A DNA stretch of 64,000 nucleotides. Source: SW132 sp038150125. Lineage in GTDB: Bacteria; Bacteroidota; Rhodothermia; Balneolales; Balneolaceae. Positions 52,466-61,420 of the stretch are shown in pieces (the first letter of the stretch is position 1; the number at the start of each line of letters is the position of its first letter). Made by a program: the position numbers and the translations under genes. The DNA lies in assembly GCF_038150125.1 (NCBI RefSeq), contig NZ_JBBVMF010000024.1:8668-72667 (forward strand), given 5' to 3'. Under the pieces are notes generated by a model. It was not told the DNA's origin, did not search any database, and saw only the letters and a list, made by a program, of their open reading frames with translations.

Positions 52466-53017
52466 CTAAACAGAAATTACCTGAAGTTCCGGGTCAATGC
52501 GCTTCACCATACTTTCAATGGCATAGAGTGTTCCGGATGTTGCCGTGGGGCACGTGCCGCATGCGCCCTGGTAGTGGACTTTCAGCCTGTTGCCATCAAG
52601 GCCCAGAATTTTGAGTCCGCCGCCATCAGCCAACAGATACGGGCGTACCTGTTCATCCAGCATCTGGTTGATTTGCTGCAGTCGCGGATCATCGGTGTCC
52701 TGCACTTCCCGGGTAGCATGAACTTCTGAATCTTCCTCGACATCAAGCTGCGGCGTAGCTTCACGAATCGGAGGGGCAAGCTTACGCAGCAGATCCGACC
52801 ATACTTCCTTGCCGTCCTGCGTAACCGTCACATATTTATCAACATAGTAGACGTTAATCACATGATCGATATTAAACAGTGCGCTTGCCAGCTCATCATG
52901 CTCGGCTTCCGCACTGTTTTCGAACGATCTTGTAACTCCGTTTGTCAGTGGTTCACCCAGCACAAATCGCATTGCATCAGGGTTGGGCGTTCGTTCTATT
53001 TCTTTAATCTTCGGCAT
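52466..53017 (-). CDS. nfuA: NifU-like scaffold/carrier (Nfu, with Nfu_N)
   Basis: The 183-residue protein has an N-terminal Nfu_N domain (about 1-88; ERTPNPDAMRFVLG, FNIDHVINVYYVDKYVTVTQDG) and a C-terminal NifU domain (about 105-183) with the cluster-binding CGTC in YQGACGTCPTATSGTL. It transfers assembled clusters from SufBCD to targets. This two-domain form is common in Bacteroidota and mitochondria. It lies between sufS and sufA. Confidence 0.92.
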   Translation of the reverse strand: MPKIKEIERTPNPDAMRFVLGEPLTNGVTRSFENSAEAEHDELASALFNIDHVINVYYVDKYVTVTQDGKEVWSDLLRKLAPPIREATPQLDVEEDSEVHATREVQDTDDPRLQQINQMLDEQVRPYLLADGGGLKILGLDGNRLKVHYQGACGTCPTATSGTLYAIESMVKRIDPELQVISV

Positions 53018-53066
53018 AAGTCAGATTATTTCTTGGTTTCTAAAAAAAACAATGGGTACAAGTAAA

Positions 53067-54314
53067 CTATTCAAAAAATGTTTTTACGTATTTAATTCCG
53101 TCTATCAGCTGATCGATATCCTCTTCCGTATTGTAAAACGAAAGTGATGCCCGGGTTGTTGCCGGCACATTAAATCGTCTCATAATTGGCTGTGCACAGT
53201 GGTGCCCCGTACGAACCGCAATTCCGCGTTTATCCAGCAGTGTTCCCATGTCCGATGCGTGAATATGATCGAACACAAATGAGGCCACTGACGCACGATG
53301 TTCGGATTCGCCGATCAAACGTAAACCCGGAACAGTTTTCAGCCGCTCAACAAGATATTCTACAAGAGCATGTTCCCTGTCGGCAATTGCATCCATTCCT
53401 ATCGAACTCAGATAGTTAACCGCGGTGCCAAGTCCTATTCCGGCAGCAATCGGGGGCGTGCCGGCTTCAAATTTAAACGGAGCCACATTATAAGTCGTCT
53501 CCTCAAAACTCACCTTGTCAATCATATCTCCGCCACCACGGTACGGCGGCATATTATCGAGATACTCTTTCTTGCCATACAAAATTCCAAAGCCTGTGGG
53601 GCCACACATTTTGTGTGCTGAAAAAACGTAAAAGTCACAATCCAATTCCTGAACATCGATCACTTCATGCGGGGCAGATTGTGCGCCATCAATCAAAACA
53701 GCAGCGTCGACTTCGTGCGCAAGTTCGGTAATTTCTTTCACCGGGTTGATGGTACCCAACGCGTTTGAAATATGTATCACAGAGACAATTTTCGTTTTAC
53801 CGGAAAGCATTGATTTATATGCTTCCATATCGAGATCACCGCTGTCATCAACCGGTACAACTTTAATAACCGCGCCGGTTTTTTCTGCAATCATCTGCCA
53901 CGGCACAATATTGGCGTGATGCTCCATCTCAGTGAGGATAATTTCATCACCTTTGCCCAGATGTTGCCCGCCATAACTGTTTGCCACCAGGTTGATGGAG
54001 TCAGTCGTCCCGGTTGTGTAGATGATTTCATCTTTTAACCGGGCGTTGATAAACGTCTGAATTTTTCCGCGTGTTTCCTCATACGCATCCGTTGCCCGCT
54101 GGCTCAGTGTATGAATACCACGGTGAACATTTGAGTGCTCATATCGGTGATAGTGATCAATCCGATCCGCAACCTGTACAGGCATTTGGCTCGACGCACC
54201 ATTATCGAGGTAAGCGAGCCGATGCCCGTTTACTTCTTGTTTAAGAATCGGGAAATCGTCCCGAATCTTATCAAAGTCTACCTGTTCCGATATGGATGCT
54301 AAAGATTTGTTCAT
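53067..54314 (-). CDS. sufS: Cysteine desulfurase SufS
   Basis: SufS takes sulfur from cysteine as a persulfide for cluster assembly. The 415-residue class V aminotransferase-like protein has the PLP Lys in FYVFSAHKMCGPTGFGILYG (about residue 235) and the persulfide Cys in RTGHHCAQPIMRRF (about 372). The short loop near the Cys marks the group II (SufS) type. The start overlaps the sufD stop by four bases. No sufE or sufU is visible in the cluster. Confidence 0.95.
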   Translation of the reverse strand: MNKSLASISEQVDFDKIRDDFPILKQEVNGHRLAYLDNGASSQMPVQVADRIDHYHRYEHSNVHRGIHTLSQRATDAYEETRGKIQTFINARLKDEIIYTTGTTDSINLVANSYGGQHLGKGDEIILTEMEHHANIVPWQMIAEKTGAVIKVVPVDDSGDLDMEAYKSMLSGKTKIVSVIHISNALGTINPVKEITELAHEVDAAVLIDGAQSAPHEVIDVQELDCDFYVFSAHKMCGPTGFGILYGKKEYLDNMPPYRGGGDMIDKVSFEETTYNVAPFKFEAGTPPIAAGIGLGTAVNYLSSIGMDAIADREHALVEYLVERLKTVPGLRLIGESEHRASVASFVFDHIHASDMGTLLDKRGIAVRTGHHCAQPIMRRFNVPATTRASLSFYNTEEDIDQLIDGIKYVKTFFE

Positions 54315-55636
54315 GCAGTTACTTTTGCAACATTGTTGGCTTTCGTGTATCTGTACACTTCATCAATCAGAAGCTGGTGCACGGAATCAACTTTAATATT
54401 CTCAATGGTTTCGAGCGCAAACGCATAGGTTAACACCTCTTTTGCTTTCTGCTCGGTCATTCCGCGACTCTGAAGGTAAAACACCTCTTCCGGGTCAAGC
54501 TGACCGATCGTTGCGCCGTGTGAACAGAGCACATCATCAGCAAATATTTCCAGTTGCGGTTTAGTGTTTACCAATCCGTCTCTGGAGAGAAGCAGATTCC
54601 TGTTTTCCTGGAATGAATCGATTTTCTGCGCATCTTTGCGGACAAAAATCTTTCCGTTAAATATAGAATGAGCATTGCCATTTACCACCACTTTGTGCAA
54701 CTGATGACTTTCGGCGTGCGAAAACTTGTGATCCATCGTGGAATGAGTGTCGGCAATCTGATCGCCGTCAATCAAAACGAGTCCGTCGAGCGTAAAGTCA
54801 ACTTCCTCATCTTCCTGAATTACTTTCGGTTCATTCCGGGTCAGTTTGCCTCCCAGCGTTATAGTGTAAGAGTGATACTCCGAATTTTTCTCAACATAGG
54901 TAATCGGCCGCGACACGTGAACAGCGTTCAGACTATCGCGCTGTATTCTTGCGTGATGGATGTGAGCGCCCTGCTTCACTTTGATTTCACACACCGGGAT
55001 CGTCATATACTTATTGTCGGAAAGGCCCACGTGATCTTCGATAATCGTCACATCTGAGTCTTCATCAGCCAGAACCAGCATTCGCGGAGTGGCAATGTAC
55101 GGTTTGGATGAATCCGTGTATAAATTGAGCACGTGAATGGGTGCTTCAGCTTTCGCCCCTTTTTCAAGATGGATATAAACGCCATCAGTAAACATGAGGC
55201 CGTTGTAGTGAACAAACGGATCATTTTCGTAATCGACCAGCTCATTAAGAAATTCGTCTGCTTCTTTTTCATCGAGGTATTCCGGCAGATTTCCAACGGT
55301 CACGCCATTTCCAAGTCCACCAATTGATGAGTACTTTTCCTGGTATTTTCCATTAATAAAGACAAGCCTGCTGCGATCCGATTCGGGAATAAAATACTTC
55401 TCGACATTAATCGCGGGATGAATGCCTGCTTCGTCAAATGTGAAAAATTCGGTTCTTGTGATAGGTTTTAGATCCGTAAACTGCCAGTCTTCCATTTTCC
55501 GGGTTGGAAAAGGAGATGTATTCAGTTTTAACAAACTCTGTTCCCGGATTTTCTTCATCAGAGCATTCTCAACATCCGGCGCATATCCGGCCAGATCATG
55601 TAATACAGATGATTGTACATTTTCAGGTTTTACCAT
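54311..55636 (-). CDS. sufD: Fe-S assembly protein SufD
   Basis: SufD is part of the SufBC2D scaffold. The 441-residue protein has the variable helical N-terminus (MEDWQFTDLKPI) and the beta-helix core with KVVVNGNAHSIFNGKIFVRKDAQKIDSFQENRNLLLS, then PQLEIFADDVLCSHGATIGQLDPEEVFYLQSRGM, the conserved SufD/SufB end with the His facing SufB. It is 3 bases after sufC. Confidence 0.95.
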   Translation of the reverse strand: MVKPENVQSSVLHDLAGYAPDVENALMKKIREQSLLKLNTSPFPTRKMEDWQFTDLKPITRTEFFTFDEAGIHPAINVEKYFIPESDRSRLVFINGKYQEKYSSIGGLGNGVTVGNLPEYLDEKEADEFLNELVDYENDPFVHYNGLMFTDGVYIHLEKGAKAEAPIHVLNLYTDSSKPYIATPRMLVLADEDSDVTIIEDHVGLSDNKYMTIPVCEIKVKQGAHIHHARIQRDSLNAVHVSRPITYVEKNSEYHSYTITLGGKLTRNEPKVIQEDEEVDFTLDGLVLIDGDQIADTHSTMDHKFSHAESHQLHKVVVNGNAHSIFNGKIFVRKDAQKIDSFQENRNLLLSRDGLVNTKPQLEIFADDVLCSHGATIGQLDPEEVFYLQSRGMTEQKAKEVLTYAFALETIENIKVDSVHQLLIDEVYRYTKANNVAKVTA

Positions 55637-55639
55637 GTC

Positions 55640-56410
55640 TTATCCTTCTCCATTTACAGTTCCGTACGCATTCAGCCATTCATAACCCTGGTCTTCAAGC
55701 TTATGCGCCAATTCTTTATCACCTGATTTGGCTACAACTCCGCCAATCATAACGTGCACAAAATCGGGCTCAATGTAGTTCAGCAGGCGCTGATAGTGAG
55801 TCACAAGCACAACAGAATCTTCGCTTCCGTGTAGCTGGTTAATCGCCTCAGCCACAGTTTTCAGGGCATCAATATCGAGGCCTGAATCTGTTTCATCCAG
55901 AAATGAAAGCTGTGGATTCAGCACTGCCATTTGAAAAATCTCGTTACGTTTCTTTTCGCCGCCTGAGAATCCTGCATTTACGCTTCTGCCGAGAAATTCA
56001 GGGCTCATTTCAACCAGCTCAAGTTTGTCTTTGATGTAATCTTCAAACTCAAGCGGATCAAGCTCTTCACGTCCCCGTGATGCGGCAATTGTGTTGTACG
56101 ACTCCCTGAGCAGCGTATTATTTGTTACGCCGGGAACATCAACCGGATACTGAAACGCCAGGAAAATACCGGCGTGTGCCCGCTCGTCTGGATCAAGGTC
56201 TAAAATGCTTTCCCCGTTGTATAAAATATCGCCTTTCGTGACCTCATATTCAGGATGGCCCGCGACAACTTTTGAAAGGGTACTTTTACCACTTCCGTTG
56301 GGGCCCATAATGGCGTGTATTTCACCTTTTCCAATGCTGAGGTTCACTCCTTTGAGGATCTCAATTCCCTCGCCCTCAACTTCTACATGTAAATCTTTAA
56401 TTTCTAACAC
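55640..56410 (-). CDS. sufC: Fe-S assembly ATPase SufC
   Basis: SufC is an ABC-type ATPase that powers shape change of SufBD. The 256-residue protein has Walker A GPNGSGKST (about 36-44), signature FSGGEKKRNE (about 148-157), Walker B LSFLDETDSGLDIDALK (about 167) and a switch His in VLVTHYQRLL. It has no membrane partner domain, as expected. Confidence 0.97.
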   Translation of the reverse strand: MLEIKDLHVEVEGEGIEILKGVNLSIGKGEIHAIMGPNGSGKSTLSKVVAGHPEYEVTKGDILYNGESILDLDPDERAHAGIFLAFQYPVDVPGVTNNTLLRESYNTIAASRGREELDPLEFEDYIKDKLELVEMSPEFLGRSVNAGFSGGEKKRNEIFQMAVLNPQLSFLDETDSGLDIDALKTVAEAINQLHGSEDSVVLVTHYQRLLNYIEPDFVHVMIGGVVAKSGDKELAHKLEDQGYEWLNAYGTVNGEG

Positions 56411-56539
56411 GGTTGTTCTGTATTTTTAAGTTTATCAATTTAAATTGGTCTCAATGGTTTTCTCTTCTTTAGAGAAACGCTCCTCTTTCATGTCAAGGAG
56501 CATTTAATCTGATATCTGACGTGAAGGCAAGTTGCCATT
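56411..56539. other. 129-base sufB-sufC gap with small hairpins
   Basis: This is unusually large for an otherwise tightly packed operon. It contains GCTCCT...AGGAGC (about 56480-56503) and an inverted pair around TTCTC/GAGAA. There is no T run, so these may be processing or stability signals. No gene is present. Confidence 0.4.
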
Positions 56540-57982
56540 TTAGCCCACGCTGCCTTCAAGTTTGATGCCAAGCAGTTTGTTAGCTTCAACTGCGAACTCC
56601 ATCGGCAGTTCTTTGAGCACTTCTTTGCAGAATCCGTTCACAATCAGCGAGATCGCGTCGTCTTCGCTGAGTCCGCGCTGCTGCAGGTAAAAGATTTGAT
56701 CTTCCCCTACACGCGATGTCGTAGCCTCATGCTCAACTTTGCCCGTTGGATTGGCCGACTCGATATACGGGAACGTGTGAGCGCCACATGTCTGGCCAAT
56801 TAGCATAGAATCGCACTGTGAATAATTCCGTGCGTTTTCAGCTTTCTTACTGATTTTTACAGCTCCGCGATAACTATTATTCGAGTTTCCGGCGGAGATT
56901 CCTTTCGAGATAATCGTGCTTTTAGTATTCTTACCGAGGTGGATCATTTTTGTCCCCGTATCTGCCTGCTGGCGCTTGTTTGTAACCGCCACGGAGAAAA
57001 ATTCTCCCACGGAATTGTCACCTTTCATGATCACACTTGGGTATTTCAGCGTTACGGCAGATCCTGTTTCGAGCTGTGTCCAGGAAATTTTTGAATTATC
57101 GCCTTTGCACATGCCGCGTTTGGTTACAAAGTTGAAAATACCGCCTTTTCCATCTTCATCGCCGGCGTACCAGTTCTGAATCGTTGAATATTTAATTTCG
57201 GCGTTTTCCATTGCTACCAATTCAACAACAGCGGCGTGAAGCTGATTTTTATCATACATCGGCGCTGTACATCCTTCAAGGTAGCTCACGTGGCTATTAT
57301 CCTCACAGATAATCAGTGTCCGCTCGAACTGCCCTGAATCCATGTTGTTAATGCGGAAATAGGTAGAGAGCTCCATCGGGCAGATTGTATCTTTTGGAAC
57401 GTAGCAAAAGGATCCATCAGAAAAGACCGCAGAATTCAGTGCTGAGTAAAAATTGTCCCGGGCCGGCACTACCGATCCCATATATTTCTTTACAAGCTCC
57501 GGATATTTCTGTACAGCTTCAGAGATGGAACAAAAGATGACACCCGCCTCACCAAGCTTCTCTTTAAATGTTGTGAAAATCGAGACGCTGTCAAATACTG
57601 CATCAACGGCCACGCCTGAGAGCATTTTTTGCTCATCGAGAGGAATCCCGAGTTTCTCATAGGTTTCCCGGATTTTTGGGTCTACGTCATCAAGGCTATC
57701 TTTCTTCGGCTTATCCTTTGGTGAAGAGTAGTACTGGATGTTATCGAAATCCGGACTATTATATTTGGCGTTGAACCATTCAGGTTCTTCCATCTCTTTC
57801 CACGCGTGAAAAGCTTTCACACGAAATTCCGTCATCCACTCAGGCTCTTCCTTAATAGCAGATATTTTACGGACGATGTCTTCGTTTAAACCTTTAGGAA
57901 AATCTTCATATTCGATATCAGTTGAGAAGCCATATTTGTACTCCTCACCAATCATCGATTCTAATTCTTTTGTTTCACTCAT
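56540..57982 (-). CDS. sufB: Fe-S assembly protein SufB
   Basis: SufB is the cluster-forming subunit of SufBCD. The 480-residue protein carries YSTIQNWYAGDEDGKGGIFNFVTKRGMCKGDNSKISWTQLETGSAVTLKYPSVIMKGDNSVGEFFSVAVTNKRQ in the beta-helix core, including Cys and Glu ligands. The end has NYSQCDSMLIGQTCGAHTFPYIE and EATTSRVGEDQIFYLQQRGL. The length is standard. It is the first gene of the suf operon. Confidence 0.97.
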   Translation of the reverse strand: MSETKELESMIGEEYKYGFSTDIEYEDFPKGLNEDIVRKISAIKEEPEWMTEFRVKAFHAWKEMEEPEWFNAKYNSPDFDNIQYYSSPKDKPKKDSLDDVDPKIRETYEKLGIPLDEQKMLSGVAVDAVFDSVSIFTTFKEKLGEAGVIFCSISEAVQKYPELVKKYMGSVVPARDNFYSALNSAVFSDGSFCYVPKDTICPMELSTYFRINNMDSGQFERTLIICEDNSHVSYLEGCTAPMYDKNQLHAAVVELVAMENAEIKYSTIQNWYAGDEDGKGGIFNFVTKRGMCKGDNSKISWTQLETGSAVTLKYPSVIMKGDNSVGEFFSVAVTNKRQQADTGTKMIHLGKNTKSTIISKGISAGNSNNSYRGAVKISKKAENARNYSQCDSMLIGQTCGAHTFPYIESANPTGKVEHEATTSRVGEDQIFYLQQRGLSEDDAISLIVNGFCKEVLKELPMEFAVEANKLLGIKLEGSVG

Positions 57983-58275
57983 GTCGATCCGAAAATTTTA
58001 AAAATTCAGTACTTTATTGCTGTAGATTTCAACGTTTCAACCGAACCTTACGTTCGGCTCCGGTGCGCTGATAGGTAACTTATTCTTATCTAGAATAAAT
58101 AAATATAAGCATTTTCGCACCGCCTTTAAAACGCGGAACGAATTATCCCAATATCCATAATCTGAAGCTGATCAGCCAATTGAGTTTAGTGATCAGTGTT
58201 ATCATTCGGAGTTATCATTTATCACTGCTTAAACGCACAACAAGCTCAAAAAATATAGTTCGTCAAAAGTCTGTA
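57983..58275. other. 293-base region upstream of sufB
   Basis: This contains the suf promoter region. A perfect hairpin CCGAAC-CTTAC-GTTCGG lies at 58041-58057, 59 bases before the sufB start, so it would be in the leader or the promoter. The rest is AT-rich with no gene. An IscR/Rrf2-type operator was not recognised. Confidence 0.4.
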
Positions 58276-60567
58276 TTACTGGTTTTGGTAACGCCTAAGA
58301 GCTGACGCAACACGCTGATCATATTCTTCAATCAGTCGGCTTTCAGCCAATTGACTTCGATCTCGTTCATTCAGAAAACGGAGACCGGCAACTGCTCTAT
58401 ACCGAATTCTTGGATCGCCGTCCGTAAAAAGCTCATCAAGACGGTTGCTCCATCCCTCTTGCGATTCATCGTTATCCAGTATCACATTTAGAGCTCCTAC
58501 CCGCACGTCATACGGGAATTCGGAACTCAGAAATGTATCAGAAAGCTGAACCGCTTTTTCTGCAGCGCCTTTATCTGCGATGGCATTAAGAAGTACCGGA
58601 ACCTGCATCAATACAGTTTCTTGAACGATCAATGATTCAACTATTGATACAAACTGGTCAGTTTCAGTTACATCCGCCAATGAATGAATGGCAGTAACCT
58701 TTAATTCGTCCTGATCGGCCGATCTGATAATCGATTGAAGTGTTCGGATTACTCGTTCATTGCCGGAATAAGCGCCAAGCGCACGAATGGCTGTAAGCCG
58801 CACAGACTGGGGCTGATCCTCTCCTACTCGCTCGAGAAACAATTGGGACGTACCGCTTGCGCCTGCCGTAACCATCCGAAGAGTCTCAAGAATTTGAGCC
58901 TTTACCTCCGAACTTGTTTCATTCCTGATCATATCTAATATAGCCAGCTGGAGGTCGGGGTTATCAGCATACTGCCGCAACCCGATAGCTGCTTTCAGCC
59001 GCTGACTTTCACTCTCACTGTTTTGAAGCTGATATATCCAGTACATGAATGGCTTTTCTACATCCAGCTCGATATCTGACCGATTTTGAACCTGAAGTTC
59101 GATATTCTCAAGGCCAGATTGAAGATTCACCACAACCTCGTCACTCCCCCCGGTAAATGTTAATTCGCTTGAGCTCAAATCATTGAATGTATATTGCGTA
59201 ATTTGCAGGCTTACAAGTTCCTCAACAGGCGGCCCGTCAGTCGAAAATTGAATTCGCGCCTCGTTTTGGGTTTCATTCAGATCGATCAAAACATCATAAA
59301 CATAAGTAGTTTCTTCTTCTGTGACCGGCTCCGAAAATTCAGGCCTGCTGGTCAAAAGTCGCCCTGTCACGCGGTAAACCTGTCTTGTAAAATCCTGCCA
59401 GGTTGAGGGATATTGAGTATCACCGAACACATTCTCTTTTGATGCGGTAAGAAATCTATTTATTTGCTGGTTATCATTCAGATGGTAACGGTATCGATCA
59501 ATATTGTCTGCAGAAAGTTGTTTGTAGAGCGAATTCCACGCCAAAAGTGTATCTCTCTGCAAACTCTCAAGCCCGAGCTGATTCCCGAAGTAGCCATGAT
59601 AAAGCTGCAATGCATCGGCATCACTCCACTGCATTTCACGCAGCTGAACACCGGCCCACTGCCCCATCACACCAAACCTAATCTGCTGATCAATATCCCC
59701 GTTTGCATCGATAAGTATTGTCCCCGCACCAAATGTTCGATGCTCCCATACAAGATCATGAACAGCCACTAAATGAAGATTACCGTACGGATAGCTTTTG
59801 CCGGTCAGATCTTCCATGCGCCGAATTGTCTCATCGGCCAAATTGATCAGGTCATCCGGATTAAATTCCACAACATTAGGCAGCTCAACATGCAGCCGGA
59901 AATTCCTGAAATTCATCACACGGCTTGTGGATTCAAAATCACTTAGGGCAAAGAATAGCGAGGTGACCGGCCGTTTAGTAGCCGATCTGTATCGGGTGAT
60001 TTCCGTATCAACTGAAGCCACTTCGTTACTGACAAGTGAACCGCTCATAACGAACGATTTGCCCGCGGGATGACGAACGGTCAGGTCATACGACAGCATC
60101 GTAGACGGATAATCGGCTACCGGCAGCCAGTGGCGTGTCGTCCGGGGATGCTGTGATGAAAATGTGGTGCCTCTGTATGTTCTCAAAACACCAAAGACCG
60201 GCGTAGTAGAATAAACAACTCTCAAATTTGCGGCCTGTGATCGTGCAAATGTATCATCCAAATAGACAATGAGCGTGTCGTTGTGGATCTCGAAATCCAT
60301 TGTACGTTCATCAATCAAAACATCTTCAACAAGCATTCGGACGGCATGAAGCTCAATAGAATCGCTCTTTTCAACATTGAATCGAATATCATACGATACC
60401 TCTCCCCTGATCTCGCCCTGCGGACTAATGGTTAGATCGCCTTCCATATGTTCATAAGTGACATCGAGCCGGGGAAAGGCTTGATAATCGTATGTTTGTG
60501 CCTGCAGATGTTGAACTAAAAACAGAAGTGTAAACAGAATACCGACAATCGTAGCAGTTTTATTCAT
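58276..60567 (-). CDS. M1-peptidase-like protein without zinc site, with HEAT-like repeats
   Basis: The 763-residue exported protein (signal peptide about 1-23, HLQAQ) follows the aminopeptidase N plan. An N-terminal beta domain includes TTRHWLPVADYPSTMLSYDLTVRHPAGKSFVMSG, and a catalytic-like domain follows. Where GxMEN should be there is EHRTFGAGTILI (about 275-286), and where HExxHxW should be there is RFGVMGQWAG (about 297-306). None of the zinc ligands remain. From about residue 520 there are HEAT-like helical repeats (RLKAAIGLRQYADNPDLQLAILDMIRNE and similar units) to the end. It is probably a non-catalytic scaffold or binding protein. It lies 8 bases after the phosphatase gene. Confidence 0.8.
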   Translation of the reverse strand: MNKTATIVGILFTLLFLVQHLQAQTYDYQAFPRLDVTYEHMEGDLTISPQGEIRGEVSYDIRFNVEKSDSIELHAVRMLVEDVLIDERTMDFEIHNDTLIVYLDDTFARSQAANLRVVYSTTPVFGVLRTYRGTTFSSQHPRTTRHWLPVADYPSTMLSYDLTVRHPAGKSFVMSGSLVSNEVASVDTEITRYRSATKRPVTSLFFALSDFESTSRVMNFRNFRLHVELPNVVEFNPDDLINLADETIRRMEDLTGKSYPYGNLHLVAVHDLVWEHRTFGAGTILIDANGDIDQQIRFGVMGQWAGVQLREMQWSDADALQLYHGYFGNQLGLESLQRDTLLAWNSLYKQLSADNIDRYRYHLNDNQQINRFLTASKENVFGDTQYPSTWQDFTRQVYRVTGRLLTSRPEFSEPVTEEETTYVYDVLIDLNETQNEARIQFSTDGPPVEELVSLQITQYTFNDLSSSELTFTGGSDEVVVNLQSGLENIELQVQNRSDIELDVEKPFMYWIYQLQNSESESQRLKAAIGLRQYADNPDLQLAILDMIRNETSSEVKAQILETLRMVTAGASGTSQLFLERVGEDQPQSVRLTAIRALGAYSGNERVIRTLQSIIRSADQDELKVTAIHSLADVTETDQFVSIVESLIVQETVLMQVPVLLNAIADKGAAEKAVQLSDTFLSSEFPYDVRVGALNVILDNDESQEGWSNRLDELFTDGDPRIRYRAVAGLRFLNERDRSQLAESRLIEEYDQRVASALRRYQNQ

Positions 60568-60575
60568 AATAGGCG

Positions 60576-61343
60576 TTATTCAAAAAATGATAAAATCGAT
60601 GATTTAAGAGCAGGATTCGTCGAAATGGCACTGCCTGATGTGACTGATTCATTTCCTTCCACATCAAAATAGCTGCCCCCCGCTTCTTTCACGACCGGCA
60701 GCAGCGCGGCGGCATCCCACAAATTTAAAATCGGATCAAACATAATATCTGCTCGTCCTGTAGCCACCATCATGTGCCCATAGGCATCACCCCAGGTTCT
60801 GTGTATTCGAGTTTCCGATAAAAGTTTCTCAAATTGTTTAATATATCCGTGTTTGTAAACGTGCTCCATGTCGGTCGTCAGAAACGTTGCTTCGGAGAGC
60901 TTTTCACACGGCCTGATGGTTGCCTTCTCTCTGTTAAGGTAACAGCCGGTTCCGGTTGCTGCAGACACCATTTCATTAAGCGCAGGCGCATATATTACGC
61001 CAACTTCAGGTTTTCCACCAATTAAAATCCCAATAAGCGTTGTATAAAACGGAACGCCATGAATGAACGATTGCGTACCATCAATGGGGTCTAAAACCCA
61101 AACCACGCTGGCATCATCGCGCTCCCTGCCAAACTCCTCGCCAATGATGCCGTGATCGGGAAAACGATTTTTAATCGCTTCACGCATCAGCATTTCAGCG
61201 TTTCGGTCGGCATTTGTGACGGGCGAATCATCTTTTTTAAACTCAAGGTCGAACGACTGTTTGAAAAAATTTAGTGTTGAATCACCTCCGATGCCTGCAA
61301 TTTCTACAGCGGCTTTTCGTAATGTATTGAGATTAAAATCCAT
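60576..61343 (-). CDS. Inositol monophosphatase family phosphatase (HisN-like)
   Basis: A Mg-dependent sugar or amino-alcohol phosphatase of 255 residues. The metal motifs are HGIIGEEFGRE, WVLDPIDGTQSFIHGVPFYTTLIGI (about 80-104) and a late WGDAYGHMMVATGRADIMFDPILNLWDAAALLPVVKEAGG. The arrangement with Gln after DGT and a short N-terminus resembles histidinol-phosphatase (HisN) and inositol-phosphatase proteins. The substrate is open. It is upstream of the M1-like gene. Confidence 0.88.
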   Translation of the reverse strand: MDFNLNTLRKAAVEIAGIGGDSTLNFFKQSFDLEFKKDDSPVTNADRNAEMLMREAIKNRFPDHGIIGEEFGRERDDASVVWVLDPIDGTQSFIHGVPFYTTLIGILIGGKPEVGVIYAPALNEMVSAATGTGCYLNREKATIRPCEKLSEATFLTTDMEHVYKHGYIKQFEKLLSETRIHRTWGDAYGHMMVATGRADIMFDPILNLWDAAALLPVVKEAGGSYFDVEGNESVTSGSAISTNPALKSSILSFFE

Positions 61344-61420
61344 CAGGGTTTGTCGATCTTTGTGGTTATTTTTGGGAAATAATTACGGAGTATATAATAA
61401 TTTTTAAAGATACAATTTCC

